Below, one piece after another: positions 10,490 to 19,715 of a stretch of 64,000 nt of DNA (the first letter of the stretch is position 1; the number at the start of each line of letters is the position of its first letter). Location: assembly GCA_900114405.1 (NCBI GenBank), contig FOSY01000001.1, positions 62,001 through 126,000 on the forward strand, written 5' to 3'. Under the pieces are notes generated by a model. It did not search any database. It was not told the DNA's origin and saw only the letters and a list, made by a program, of their open reading frames with translations. The stretch is from Lachnospiraceae bacterium KH1T2 (GTDB lineage: Bacteria > Bacillota > Clostridia > Lachnospirales > Lachnospiraceae). Position numbers and translations under genes: made by a program.

Positions 10490-10796
10490 ACAAAATGCCT
10501 CCCCACAATAAAATTGTAATTAAAGAAAGCGCAAAACCAAGTCTTGGAAAAAATCTATATGTATCTTTCTCTATAAGACTTATGATACCTATCACAAGAC
10601 CTGCCACGCCGAAAAGGCAGGACACAAAACCAACAGCACCAAGATGACTGTTGGCATTCCCGCCTGCCTTCATAACTGCTGATATAACACCGATACACGC
10701 CGCCAGCGCAAGGGCACCTATAACGGTAGCTAATATTCCCTTATCTGAGCGCCGGCTGCTGGTAAATAAATATCTTCTCTTTCCGAAATGAAACAA
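10467..10796 (-). CDS. Small three-helix membrane protein (DUF6142-like)
   Basis: 109 residues, start codon TTG at 10796 with AAGGAG 8 bases upstream. After a basic N-terminus (KRRYLFTSSRRSDKG) come three hydrophobic helices at about 21-42, 53-73 and 87-107, with a short acidic loop containing EKDTYRFF. It resembles small uncharacterised membrane proteins common in Lachnospiraceae; the DUF6142 label is from memory and tentative. Lies between a 52-codon membrane gene (15 bases upstream) and the aminopeptidase (23-base overlap). Function unknown. Confidence 0.65.
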   Translation of the reverse strand: MFHFGKRRYLFTSSRRSDKGILATVIGALALAACIGVISAVMKAGGNANSHLGAVGFVSCLFGVAGLVIGIISLIEKDTYRFFPRLGFALSLITILLWGGILYAGFILA

Positions 10797-10811
10797 AACA
10801 ACCGCTCCTTA

Positions 10812-10970
10812 TCAGAAAAGAATCTTAGACTTATTTTTGAGAAGTCTGATGCCTGAAACAAGTAAAAGGACACCGCTGGCAATCCCTACAACAAGCATTA
10901 CCACACCCACCGCAATATTGAGTACAGAAGAAAACCTCATGCTGTTATATACTTTCTCATTATCACTCAT
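10812..10970 (-). CDS. 52-residue membrane peptide
   Basis: Too short for usual ORF calls. ATG 10970 is preceded by GAGGA; the product starts MSDNEKVYNSMRFSSVLNIA, forms one long or two short hydrophobic helices (about 16-40) and ends in basic LLKNKSKILF. It fits snugly between pyrE (11 bases) and the TTG-started membrane gene (15 bases), and its frame is uninterrupted. The ribosome site, membrane pattern and packing support a real gene. No function can be assigned. Confidence 0.6.
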   Translation of the reverse strand: MSDNEKVYNSMRFSSVLNIAVGVVMLVVGIASGVLLLVSGIRLLKNKSKILF

Positions 10971-10981
10971 AATCAAATTCC

Positions 10982-11659
10982 TCAATCTTCTGCGCCGTAC
11001 TGAGCATAATATGCATCAATCGCGCTTTTAAGCTTTTCGTCAATAATCTTCTTTCCATTAACTTCATGTTCTGTAAGATATTCTATCACATCACTCATCT
11101 TTACGATAGATGTTGTCTTAAATCCATATTTTTCTTCTATCTCAGCCAGAGCAGATTTAGAACCTGTACCTCTCTCCTGACGATCCACAGAAACACACAT
11201 CCCAAGCACTTCAACGTCACCCTGCGCCTTGATTATCGGAAGTGTTTCTGCGATAGAAGTGCCGGCTGTTGTAACATCTTCAATGATAACTACTTTATCA
11301 CCATCATTGATCGGACTTCCAAGGAGTATTCCCTTATCGCCATGATCTTTAACTTCCTTACGATTACTGCAGTAGCGAATGTCCTTATCATAATCCTCGC
11401 TGAAAGCCATTGTAGCTGCAACTGTGAGCGGTATGCCCTTATATGCAGGTCCGAAAAGTACATCAAAATCTGTACCAAATTTTTCATTTATTGCTTTCGC
11501 ATAATACTCACCAAGCTTTCTGAGCTGGCTGCCTGTGCGATAAAATCCTGTGTTCACAAAGAACGGTGTCTTTCTTCCACTCTTTGTAGTAAAATCGCCA
11601 AACTTAAGAACATTGCACTCAAGCATAAATTCGATGAACTCTTCTTTGTACTTTTCCAT
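10982..11659 (-). CDS. pyrE: Orotate phosphoribosyltransferase
   Basis: Joins orotate to PRPP to make OMP. 225 residues, with the PRPP-binding loop VVIIEDVTTAGTSIAE, GRKTPFFVNTG near the N-terminus and FGPAYKGIPL. The start codon abuts the pyrF stop (shared base), so the two successive UMP-forming enzymes are translationally coupled. Confidence 0.96.
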   Translation of the reverse strand: MEKYKEEFIEFMLECNVLKFGDFTTKSGRKTPFFVNTGFYRTGSQLRKLGEYYAKAINEKFGTDFDVLFGPAYKGIPLTVAATMAFSEDYDKDIRYCSNRKEVKDHGDKGILLGSPINDGDKVVIIEDVTTAGTSIAETLPIIKAQGDVEVLGMCVSVDRQERGTGSKSALAEIEEKYGFKTTSIVKMSDVIEYLTEHEVNGKKIIDEKLKSAIDAYYAQYGAED

Positions 11660-12579
11660 TAGTTTAATGCCTCCCTGATGTCTTTCTTCATATCTTCTAC
11701 TGCAGCTCTTGATGCCTCTTCAAAATGTTCCTCTGTAAACTTAGCATACTCTTCCTTCTGCCATGCAGCAATTATTCCTCTTGAAGAATTTACTATAGCA
11801 CCAAGTCCATCTTTATTAAAGAAATTAACAAGATCTTTTCCTTTGCCGCCCTGCGCACCATATCCCGGTACCAGAATATATGCCTTTGGCATGAGCTTTC
11901 TCAGAACTGCTCCCATCTCAGGATATGTTGCTCCGACTACGCATCCTACGTTGCTGTAATCACCATCCATAGAAGCTTCGCCCCATTCATTGACTTTCTC
12001 AGCAACCCATTCATAGAGCGGTCTGCCGTCAATGATCCTGTCCTGAAATTCTCCGCTTGAAGGATTTGATGTCTTTACAAGCACGAAAATTCCTCGATCG
12101 TTTGATGCACATACATCCGTAAAAGGCTTTATGCCATCTGTTCCAAGGTAAGGATTAACTGTTGCAAAATCCTCATCAAAAGGCTTAAATGTACTATTTC
12201 CAACCTGAATAGTTCCAATATGTGCCTTTGCGTAAGAAGCTGAGGTAGAACCTATATCGCCTCTTTTTACATCGCCGATCACAAGAAGATCCTTTTCGTG
12301 ACAGTAATCAACTGTTTTCTTAAATGCCTGAAGCCCCGGAATACCGAATTGCTCATACATTGCGATCTGCGGCTTAACTGCCGGGATCAGGTCACATGTG
12401 GCATCCACAATACGCTTATTAAACTGCCAGATTGCTTCTGCCGCTCCCTCAAGAGTTTCTCCAAACTCTTCGAACGCTTTTTTCTGAATGCTCTCCGGCA
12501 CAAATGAAAGGTTTGGATCAAGTCCAACCACAATAGGCGCATCCGTCTTCTGAATCTTTTTGATCAGCTTGCTAATCAT
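11659..12579 (-). CDS. pyrF: Orotidine 5'-phosphate decarboxylase (type 2)
   Basis: Decarboxylates OMP to UMP. 306 residues, as expected for the longer type-2 family. Conserved: VGLDPNLSFVP at the start, the catalytic Lys/Asp stretch IGDVKRGDIGSTS and the phosphate-binding VPGYGAQGG. Starts at ATG 12579 with AGGAGG upstream, 21 bases after the TPR lipoprotein gene. Confidence 0.96.
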   Translation of the reverse strand: MISKLIKKIQKTDAPIVVGLDPNLSFVPESIQKKAFEEFGETLEGAAEAIWQFNKRIVDATCDLIPAVKPQIAMYEQFGIPGLQAFKKTVDYCHEKDLLVIGDVKRGDIGSTSASYAKAHIGTIQVGNSTFKPFDEDFATVNPYLGTDGIKPFTDVCASNDRGIFVLVKTSNPSSGEFQDRIIDGRPLYEWVAEKVNEWGEASMDGDYSNVGCVVGATYPEMGAVLRKLMPKAYILVPGYGAQGGKGKDLVNFFNKDGLGAIVNSSRGIIAAWQKEEYAKFTEEHFEEASRAAVEDMKKDIREALN

Positions 12580-12600
12580 TACTTTGTTCCTCCTAGAATA

Positions 12601-13647
12601 TTATCTGGTTGAAAGAAAAACATATTCGCGTTTAGCGTTTTCATCATTCGGATAATCCTTTAAGTAGGCTTCCATTAAAACTGCTGCCTTCTTAAAATCC
12701 GAAAGATACTCATAAGCAACTATCTGATTATATCTTAAAGACTGTTCATTCTCACTATTTTTGACCTCCAGACCTTGTTCAAAGGCCTCAAGGGCTTTTT
12801 TGTAATTTTTATTTGTCATCTGGCAAACACCCAGCTGATTACATATATTCGTATTGCCGGGATTAGATTCGAGATAATTCTCGTAAAGCGATGCCGCATA
12901 CGAAGTATCTCCAAGAGCCTCATATGTCTTACCGAGGTAAAGCACTACTTCAGGATCATTATCTGTCTTCTGCGCTTCTTCAAAGCTATTCTTTGCACTG
13001 TCATACTCCTGACGCCAGTAGTAAAGCTGTCCCTTCTGAAAATCAGTAAGATCTGTTAGCTCCATGGCTTTTTTTAGATAATCGTTTCCCTGCTCTGCAT
13101 TGCCCGCATCAGCAAGTGCTTCGTAAATGTCAATATATAAGTCAGGATTTTTCGAGTCTTTTTTTACCGCAAGGTTGAAATCCTCTTCTGCCTTGTCTTC
13201 ATTTCCAAGGCTGAGATTTGTCTTTCCCCTTGCAAAGAGCACTTCAGCTTTATCCGGTTTCAGCTCAAGAATTGCATTATATGTCTTTAACGCCTCTTCC
13301 TTGTCGCCGTTCTTAAACTGTGCCAATGCAAGATACTGCGCTGTATCGTACTCAAGATCTGTCAAAAATCCACTCGTTTCAGACAAAGCTTTCTTAAAAT
13401 CTATTATGGCTGTTTCATAGTCAAAAAGTCCCATATTAGCGATACCTTTTGCTCTCCATACGAGCTCAGCATTCTCTCCTGCCACTTCAGCTTTATCCAA
13501 CGAAGTGAGCGCTGAAGAATAATCGCTGTTTTCTATAGATTTCATTGCTTTATCTATGTTTTTGCTTGAACCGCCAATGCTGCAGCCTTCAAGCCACATT
13601 GCACACATTGCCAGCACAGCAATTGCCGCAAATCTCTTTTTTATCAT
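12601..13647 (-). CDS. TPR-repeat lipoprotein
   Basis: 348 residues with a lipoprotein signal (basic MIKKR, hydrophobic core, lipobox ending at Cys22 in LEGCSIGG), then about seven tetratricopeptide repeats recognisable by spaced Trp/Leu/Gly-Ala-Tyr patterns such as [27 protein letters not shown] and [18 protein letters not shown] lipoproteins act as protein-interaction platforms on the outer face of the membrane. The start overlaps the prfA stop by 4 bases (ATGA). Confidence 0.85.
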   Translation of the reverse strand: MIKKRFAAIAVLAMCAMWLEGCSIGGSSKNIDKAMKSIENSDYSSALTSLDKAEVAGENAELVWRAKGIANMGLFDYETAIIDFKKALSETSGFLTDLEYDTAQYLALAQFKNGDKEEALKTYNAILELKPDKAEVLFARGKTNLSLGNEDKAEEDFNLAVKKDSKNPDLYIDIYEALADAGNAEQGNDYLKKAMELTDLTDFQKGQLYYWRQEYDSAKNSFEEAQKTDNDPEVVLYLGKTYEALGDTSYAASLYENYLESNPGNTNICNQLGVCQMTNKNYKKALEAFEQGLEVKNSENEQSLRYNQIVAYEYLSDFKKAAVLMEAYLKDYPNDENAKREYVFLSTR

Positions 13648-14720
13648 AAGTCGTTATCCATCTCCGCAAGTTTTTCCGCCTGCTCAGTTTCAGTAAGAGC
13701 ATCAATGACGCCATCTAATTCTCCATCCATCACTTTATCCAAAGAATAGATCGTCAGGTTGATCCTGTGATCAGTAAGTCTTGACTGCGGGAAATTATAT
13801 GTCCTGATCTTCTCAGATCTGTCACCTGTTCCCACCTGGCTTTTTCTGAGTGATGCTTCTTCCTCATGAAGTCTTGTTTTCTCAAGGAAGTATAACTTCG
13901 CGCGAAGCACTTGAAATGCTTTCGCCTTATTTTGAAGCTGTGATTTTTCATCCTGGCATGAAATGACTATTCCCGTCGGGATATGCGTAAGACGTACTGC
14001 AGAGTCTGTAGTATTTACGCACTGTCCGCCGTTTCCGGATGCCCGGAAGATATCGATCCTGCAATCCTTAGGGTCAATATTTACCTCTACTTCTGTCGCC
14101 TCAGGCATGATAGCTACAGTAACTGTGGACGTATGAATTCGTCCGCCTGACTCTGTCGCAGGTACTCTCTGTACTCTGTGAACACCGCTTTCATACTTAA
14201 GATGAGCATAGGCACCTACACCTGTAACCGTAAAGCTCACGTACTTCATTCCACCGATTCCGATCGACTCTACATCAGTAGTCTGAACCTTATAGTTATG
14301 ACGCTCAGCATATCGCACATACATTCTATAGAGCTGTGCAGCAAAAAGCGCAGCCTCATCACCTCCGGCTCCGGCACGTATTTCAACGATAACATTTCTA
14401 TCGTCATCCGCATCCTTAGGTATAAGCAGAAGCTTCAGATTACGAATAAGCTCTTCTTCAGCATTTTTCGCATCTTTAAGCTCCTCTTTTGCCATTTCCC
14501 TAAGCTCAGGATCATCTTCGTTGTTTAAGATATCAGCCGCTTCCTCTTTTGAAGCTTCATTACTTTTATATTTAAGATATGCTTCTACAACAGGAGTCAG
14601 AGAAGAGTGTTCTTTCATCAACTCCATATAACGATTGGAATCTTCGGCAGTCGCCGGATCAGCCAAAAGCCGATTCAGTTCCTCGTATTTCATTACCGTA
14701 TCTTCCAGTTTTTCAAACAT
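13644..14720 (-). CDS. prfA: Peptide chain release factor 1
   Basis: Reads UAA and UAG and triggers peptide release. 358 residues with the catalytic GGQ in [11 protein letters not shown] (about residue 233) followed by [10 protein letters not shown]. The codon-recognition region lies in domain 2. It overlaps prmC by 28 bases; PrmC methylates the Gln of this GGQ. The TAG interrupting the large surface gene at 52090 would be read by this factor. Confidence 0.96.
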   Translation of the reverse strand: MFEKLEDTVMKYEELNRLLADPATAEDSNRYMELMKEHSSLTPVVEAYLKYKSNEASKEEAADILNNEDDPELREMAKEELKDAKNAEEELIRNLKLLLIPKDADDDRNVIVEIRAGAGGDEAALFAAQLYRMYVRYAERHNYKVQTTDVESIGIGGMKYVSFTVTGVGAYAHLKYESGVHRVQRVPATESGGRIHTSTVTVAIMPEATEVEVNIDPKDCRIDIFRASGNGGQCVNTTDSAVRLTHIPTGIVISCQDEKSQLQNKAKAFQVLRAKLYFLEKTRLHEEEASLRKSQVGTGDRSEKIRTYNFPQSRLTDHRINLTIYSLDKVMDGELDGVIDALTETEQAEKLAEMDNDL

Positions 14721-15535
14721 TTAACAACCCTTTCATTTCCTGCATAATCTTTAAGAACTTCAACTTCTATGAAGCCGGCAGCTTCAAACAATGCCTTTAC
14801 GGCATCTCCCTGATCATAGCCTATCTCTACAAATATCCTTCCCTCAGGAACAAGATATTTACCGGCCTCATTCGCAATGATCCTGTAAAATTCAAGGCCA
14901 TCGTCTCCGCCGTCAAGAGCCATACGCGGATCATGGTCTTTCACCTCGCTCGCAAGCCCTTCTATGACGTTCGAAGGTATATAGGGAGGATTTGAAACTA
15001 TGTAATCAAATTCGCCTTCAACATTTTCAAACATACTGCTTTTTATGATCTCAGGAGATACTCCAAGCTTTTCAGCATTATATCTTGTCAATGCCAATGC
15101 ATCATCTGAAAGATCTACCGCAGTACCTTTTATGTCATTTTTATATTTCATGAGCGAGAGAAGAATACATCCTGAACCGGTACACATATCAAGTACCTTA
15201 GAACCATCTTCCACATAGCGCATGGCTTCTTCTACCAAAAACTCCGTGTCGAATCTTGGGATCAGCACATTCGGTCTGGCTTCGAACTCCAGTCCCATAA
15301 AATCTGCTGTATGTGTAATGTGCTGAAGCGGGATGTGTGAAGCTCTCTGCTCAAGCACTTCTTTATAATCATTATATACTTTTTCTTCTATCTCATCCGA
15401 ACCATGAACGAGTATAAATGTACGGTCCTTTCCGGACACGAACTCAAGCAAAAGACGTGCATCTATATCACTATCCTGAATGCCTGAATCTTTTAACTTT
15501 TCTACACCACTTCTATATGCTTCTTCAAATGTCAT
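14693..15535 (-). CDS. prmC: Release factor glutamine methyltransferase
   Basis: N5-glutamine methyltransferase for the GGQ of release factors. 280 residues with an N-terminal helical domain, the AdoMet motif [16 protein letters not shown] and the substrate-Gln motif VSNPPYIPS. It overlaps prfA by 28 bases, the common pairing in bacteria, and follows the DUF1385 gene by 17 bases. Confidence 0.96.
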   Translation of the reverse strand: MTFEEAYRSGVEKLKDSGIQDSDIDARLLLEFVSGKDRTFILVHGSDEIEEKVYNDYKEVLEQRASHIPLQHITHTADFMGLEFEARPNVLIPRFDTEFLVEEAMRYVEDGSKVLDMCTGSGCILLSLMKYKNDIKGTAVDLSDDALALTRYNAEKLGVSPEIIKSSMFENVEGEFDYIVSNPPYIPSNVIEGLASEVKDHDPRMALDGGDDGLEFYRIIANEAGKYLVPEGRIFVEIGYDQGDAVKALFEAAGFIEVEVLKDYAGNERVVKCLKNWKIR

Positions 15536-15552
15536 TATATCTATTACCTATT

Positions 15553-16494
15553 TCACTTTGCTTCTGCTCTGTTTGGAAAATTTTCGTCGAGATATTTTCT
15601 CCAGTCATATATCGCTTCTACTGACGCGATACCTACCTCGATCATTTTATCATCAGGTTCGGAAGTTGTCAGCTTCTGCATCATAAGTCCCGGTGCAGAA
15701 AGCATCATGACAAATCTATTATTGCTTGTACCTGCCAGCCTGATAAACTCGAAGGAAATTCCAGCGATCACCGGTATAAGCACAATTCTCATAACAACCT
15801 TCATAATTGGATTAGAAAATTGGATAACTGCAAATAACAAAATGGAAATAACCATGACGTACAAAAGGAAACTTGTTCCGCATCTCCTATGCTCGCGTGA
15901 TGCAGCTCTTACATTCTCTACAGTAAGCTCATGACCTGTCTCTATACAATTGATGCACTTATGCTCTGCACCATGATACATGAATACTCTTCTAATGTCT
16001 TCCATTTTAGAAATAGCAAGGATATAACATACGAAAAGCAGCATTCGGATAGCGCCTTCGACAAGTGCCAAAAGATGTGGTTCCGTGATCCATTTCTTAA
16101 AAAGAAGCGATGCCAAAAACGGAAGAACCATGAAAATACCTATAGCCATCAGCATAGCCAACGCCATTATCAATCCGCTGACTACAGAGTCTTTTGCTGT
16201 GCTTTCTTCTTTTGTACCATTCTCATCTTCCATGTAAAAATCACTTGAAATATTAAGAGTTTTCATTCCGAGAACAAGGGAATCAATAAATGAAAATACT
16301 CCTCTGACGAAAGGAACTTTATACAATACCTTAGGAGCTACTCCTTTATATACATCATTAACAACAGCAATCTCACCATTAGGTCTGCGAACTGCGACAG
16401 CAAATTTATCCATATTGCGCATCATAACGCCTTCCATGACTGCCTGTCCGCCAATTCCCGAATATTTAGCATTGCACTGATTAGTATTACTCAT
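15553..16494 (-). CDS. DUF1385 (YqhQ-like) membrane protein
   Basis: 313 residues. The family signature GIGGQAVMEGVMMR at the N-terminus and FMYHGAEHKCINCIE in the middle are both clear. Four or more hydrophobic helices (about 95-130, 145-165, 208-245) mark it as a membrane protein. DUF1385 genes are typically found beside prmC, prfA and rpmE in Clostridia, as here. Biochemical role unknown. Start ATG 16494 has GAGAGGTTC upstream; the rpmE terminator lies between it and rpmE, so its promoter must lie in the leader. Confidence 0.85.
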   Translation of the reverse strand: MSNTNQCNAKYSGIGGQAVMEGVMMRNMDKFAVAVRRPNGEIAVVNDVYKGVAPKVLYKVPFVRGVFSFIDSLVLGMKTLNISSDFYMEDENGTKEESTAKDSVVSGLIMALAMLMAIGIFMVLPFLASLLFKKWITEPHLLALVEGAIRMLLFVCYILAISKMEDIRRVFMYHGAEHKCINCIETGHELTVENVRAASREHRRCGTSFLLYVMVISILLFAVIQFSNPIMKVVMRIVLIPVIAGISFEFIRLAGTSNNRFVMMLSAPGLMMQKLTTSEPDDKMIEVGIASVEAIYDWRKYLDENFPNRAEAK

Positions 16495-16527
16495 TAGAAC
16501 CTCTCTAACTTTTATTTATTTAAAACA

Positions 16528-16563
16528 TAAACCGCCTGAGCCCTCATGAGCCCAAGCGGTTTC
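16528..16563 (-). terminator. Rho-independent terminator after rpmE
   Basis: Minus-strand hairpin with stem AACCGC/GCGGTT extended inward by mostly G-C and wobble pairs around a CATGA loop, followed by TTTATG and AT-rich sequence. It sits 35 bases after the rpmE stop and before the DUF1385 start. Confidence 0.7.
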
Positions 16564-16597
16564 GCTAATGAGTGACTCAATAAAATCACTTCATTAA

Positions 16598-16801
16598 TTA
16601 CTTATTCATGCCGTACTTCTTGTTGAATCTCTCGATACGTCCGTCAGTACGAACTGCCTTCTGCTGTCCTGTGTAGAACGGATGGCACTTAGAACAAATT
16701 TCTACGTGAATCTCAGGCTTTGTAGAACCAGTAACGAATGTGTTACCGCAGTTGCATGTTACAGTTGCCTGATAATATTTTGGCTGAATTTCTTCTCTCA
16801 T
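16598..16801 (-). CDS. rpmE: 50S ribosomal protein L31
   Basis: 67 residues counted from ATG 16801 ([20 protein letters not shown]), which has AAAGGGA upstream; a longer reading to 16876 has no ribosome site and exceeds normal L31 length. It is the zinc-binding form: CNC near 16-18 and [10 protein letters not shown] further on supply the four Cys ligands. Zinc-containing L31 can be replaced by a zinc-free paralogue under zinc starvation in other bacteria; no paralogue is in the window. Monocistronic, with its own terminator. Confidence 0.95.
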   Translation of the reverse strand: MREEIQPKYYQATVTCNCGNTFVTGSTKPEIHVEICSKCHPFYTGQQKAVRTDGRIERFNKKYGMNK

Positions 16802-16932
16802 TTTGTGTTCCCTTTCCAACCGTAGATTTCTAACCCGCGGCTCTATCAAAATAAAATTTTCGGTGATTTTTTGCATAGAATCACCAACAGCTTTTCAATT
16901 TTATCACGATTCTGTCAGCCTTGCAAGGTCTT

Positions 16933-17616
16933 TCAGTAATTATCCAAAAAAGATTCTATTTTGCCATTTTCAATATAACCGATAAGTGTATCTACATGAA
17001 CATTTTCAACACTTCTGAATATATTTGCCTCTACAAACTGATTGCTTTCTTTTAATTTTTCAACCAGCTTCTTTGTCTTTTCATATCCTTCGGAAACTAT
17101 ATGCAGCGGCGCATCAAATCCACTTGCAGTGGCCCATTTAGCTATAAATTCATCCCTTATAAGATATAAAGGTCTTATAACTTCTCTGCCATCTTCAAAG
17201 CATCTTGGCATAAGTGCCGCTACCTTTCCCTCATGCACCATTCCTGAAAGTATCGAAGCTATGACATCATCATGGCTTTCTACCTCAGCTTCTTTAGTGC
17301 ACTCTTTTCTGAGACTCTCATCAGCTTCCGCACTTATCCCAAGTACTTCCGCCATCCTAATCACTTCCGTATTATCTTTCTTTATAAAATACTTAACTTG
17401 AAAATTATTCGTGCCATGCATCTGCATTTCCTGAAAAAGCTTTGCTATAAGAAACGCATTGGCACTTCCGTCTATGTCAAGAGCTATGATATCTCCATCA
17501 TCAAGAAGACCATAGTGTTTAACCGCTTTAACGTACTTTGTCCAAAGCTCCTTACGCTGCGTTTTAATGATCGCTCTTTCAGCATTCACTCGTATTTCAT
17601 TTTTTACTTCACTCAT
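16933..17616 (-). CDS. TtcA/PP-loop-like protein lacking the PP-loop signature
   Basis: 227 residues aligning by eye with clostridial TtcA-like ATP-pyrophosphatases: the opening WTKYVKAVKHYGLLDDGDII, AKLFQEMQMHG, then DDVIASILSGMVHEGKVAALMP and REVIRPLYLIRDEFIAKWA. Where the family has SGGKDS the sequence reads DIDGSANAF, the usual GHHYDD site is reduced to SHDD, and the central CxxC segment is missing, shortening the middle by several dozen residues. A canonical tRNA-thiolase reaction is therefore unlikely. The start overlaps the ferredoxin/ASKHA gene by 8 bases, so it belongs to the corrinoid-activation operon. The frame is intact, so it is not an obvious pseudogene. Confidence 0.7.
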   Translation of the reverse strand: MSEVKNEIRVNAERAIIKTQRKELWTKYVKAVKHYGLLDDGDIIALDIDGSANAFLIAKLFQEMQMHGTNNFQVKYFIKKDNTEVIRMAEVLGISAEADESLRKECTKEAEVESHDDVIASILSGMVHEGKVAALMPRCFEDGREVIRPLYLIRDEFIAKWATASGFDAPLHIVSEGYEKTKKLVEKLKESNQFVEANIFRSVENVHVDTLIGYIENGKIESFLDNY

Positions 17617-19084
17617 TTAATTCAAGCCTCATATTTTCTATATATCGTTCATTAAACTCAGGTATTTCAGCTAATTCGAAGCTTTCTGCCATCGCTCTTA
17701 TCTTATCAAACTCATCTGAATTCCACATATACAGCGCATCTATAGCTCCCTTCAGCGAGCTGTTGCCGACAGCACTCATTCTTCCCTTCAGCGCATATGG
17801 CAGAAGCCCTATACCGGCAGCTTTTTCAAGATTCAAAAAGAAGCCAAACCCACCGGCAATATATACTTCTGAGAGTTCGTCAAGCTGCAGACCTATCCTT
17901 GAAACAAGCATTTCGATGCCTGTTCTCACTGCAGACTTTGCAAGCAAAAATTCCTGAACATCTTCCTGCGTGACAGATATCTTTCTCTCAGCGTCGCTAA
18001 GGACATAGCCTCTACGATAATCGTCCGCCAGAAGTCCACTGCGATCTATTATATCGCATTTGCGCATTTCGTAAACGGCATCTATCAAGCCTGAGCCACA
18101 TATGCCTTTTGCCGCAGCATCACCAATGGTCTCTATCTTACATTTACCATTTCTTATCTCTACATGACTTATCGCACCATCTGTTCCCGGCATTCCATAA
18201 CGCAGATTTCCGCCCTCAAATGCTGTCCCCGCAGCCGTAGACGTAACTATAAGCCCTTTTCTGCTTCCAACGACCATTTCACCATTCGTACCAAGGTCAA
18301 TGATCGCCTGCGTGGCATCCGCTCTGTAAATCCCCGTAGTTTCTATACCGGCAACTATATCTGCACCTACAAAAGCACTTATACCGGGCAGTATCCACAC
18401 TTCAGCGCTGCTGCATTCCGAGCCGAAAACTTCCATAAATGTAAATTTTCCACCTTCTATGCAGTACGGTGTAAAAGGATAGGCCGCTAAGCCTTCTGTC
18501 TGCCATCCCATGAGCAAGTGCAGCATAGTAGTATTTCCTGCAACGCTGATCTTTTCAAGCTCTGTAAATGAAAGGCCGCATTTTTTCAGAAGCTTTTCTG
18601 CCTCTTCCATAATATCCTTTTGAACGATGCCTCGCAGCACAAGAGCTCTGCCGGAACATGCGGCATCTATTCTCGAAATCACGTCTGCGCCATAAGCACG
18701 CTGATGGTTTATACAGCTTCCGGCCTCAGCCACTTCACCATTTGAAAGATCGACCACCGCCATAGCAATAGTAGTTGTTCCAAGATCTATTGCAAGACCG
18801 GGCGAATGTACTTTTTCAAAAGACCGCTGCTCTGATGAAACAGCCCGGATATTTTCCTCATCCAGAGCAGGGCAGACTTCTATATCTTTGCTCACTCTGA
18901 CGTCACATGCCAGACGACTCTCACCGTCAACGAAAACTCTGCATTTTCCGCATTTGCCGTTTCCCCCGCACGGTGCCGATAAAAATATACCGTTTTCCCT
19001 TAAAACATCGAGCAGCCGTTTTCCTTTTTCCCCGGTAATAAAACGTTCATTATTCCATTTTATCCTGCAAAATTCATCTTCCAT
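17609..19084 (-). CDS. Corrinoid-protein reductive activator (RACo-like; 2Fe-2S plus ASKHA domain)
   Basis: 491 residues. The N-terminal 2Fe-2S ferredoxin domain has the Cys pattern APCGGNGKCGKCRVF with a fourth Cys in LACDVRV. An ASKHA-type nucleotide-binding domain follows: LAIDLGTTTIAMAVVDL, AGNTTMLHLLMG, IDLGTNGEMVVG and IAGGFGFFLNLEKA. Proteins of this build (RACo, RamA-like, DUF4445) use ATP and a low-potential electron to reduce inactive Co(II) corrinoid back to Co(I). The start overlaps the upstream activation-domain gene by 11 bases and the end overlaps the PP-loop-like gene by 8. The partner enzyme is not visible here; the cobalamin operon lies about 1 kb away. Confidence 0.85.
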   Translation of the reverse strand: MEDEFCRIKWNNERFITGEKGKRLLDVLRENGIFLSAPCGGNGKCGKCRVFVDGESRLACDVRVSKDIEVCPALDEENIRAVSSEQRSFEKVHSPGLAIDLGTTTIAMAVVDLSNGEVAEAGSCINHQRAYGADVISRIDAACSGRALVLRGIVQKDIMEEAEKLLKKCGLSFTELEKISVAGNTTMLHLLMGWQTEGLAAYPFTPYCIEGGKFTFMEVFGSECSSAEVWILPGISAFVGADIVAGIETTGIYRADATQAIIDLGTNGEMVVGSRKGLIVTSTAAGTAFEGGNLRYGMPGTDGAISHVEIRNGKCKIETIGDAAAKGICGSGLIDAVYEMRKCDIIDRSGLLADDYRRGYVLSDAERKISVTQEDVQEFLLAKSAVRTGIEMLVSRIGLQLDELSEVYIAGGFGFFLNLEKAAGIGLLPYALKGRMSAVGNSSLKGAIDALYMWNSDEFDKIRAMAESFELAEIPEFNERYIENMRLELNE

Positions 19085-19706
19085 TTCGATATGTGCATTC
19101 CTTTAATGTACATTCACTGCATGAATGGTATATAGCCATTTTATCAGTGTCTTTCGTAAGCACTAACGCACATGCATAGCTTTTCACCGGTTCAAACATT
19201 AAGCCTTCGGTGAGCGCCATTCCAAGATTTTTCTGCACTTCAAGCCTCTGTGCGATCAACTTATGCAATGATAAACTGAAATCCTTCGGAGCGTCAAGTA
19301 TCTTCTCGATTCCCAGATCATTAAGCCTGGCATATCTCTCGATATCGTAAAACGCCTTTTTCTCACACGAAAAAAGGCATTCATCAGCAATACCGCCAAC
19401 AATCATGCCCTTTATATATTCGCCTTCATCCATATACTTTTCAGCCAGATCACTAATGCCATATCCGACCGTTATCATAAAGAATATCAGATCCTTACCA
19501 TATAATACTCCGGACTTAGGAAAGTCCGAAGGTATCGTTGTTCTTACTGCTGCAGCTCTTACATTCAAAGCCGCAAAAGCTTCATCCTTTACTTCTTCAT
19601 AAGTCTTTACAAACTCATCATATGATGGATCTGTCTTTTTGCATCCTATCATAGCAAGAACCGTACTGCACTCGGCAGACGGTTCTTTAAAATCCCATAT
19701 TTTCAT
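19074..19706 (-). CDS. Methionine synthase-type B12 activation-domain protein
   Basis: 210 residues. The middle and end follow the Met_synt_B12 activation pattern: IFFMITVGYGISDLAEKY, IVGGIADECLFSCEKK, then LGMALTEGLMFEPVKSYACAL, and a C-terminal Cys group CSECTLKECTYR like that of stand-alone activation proteins of clostridial corrinoid methyltransferases. Such domains bind AdoMet and remethylate or support reactivation of B12. First gene of a three-gene operon with a RACo-like reductase. Assignment is by pattern, without an alignment, and the classical RxxxGY AdoMet motif is degenerate, so some caution is needed. Confidence 0.65.
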   Translation of the reverse strand: MKIWDFKEPSAECSTVLAMIGCKKTDPSYDEFVKTYEEVKDEAFAALNVRAAAVRTTIPSDFPKSGVLYGKDLIFFMITVGYGISDLAEKYMDEGEYIKGMIVGGIADECLFSCEKKAFYDIERYARLNDLGIEKILDAPKDFSLSLHKLIAQRLEVQKNLGMALTEGLMFEPVKSYACALVLTKDTDKMAIYHSCSECTLKECTYRNGR

Positions 19707-19715
19707 TTTATTAAA

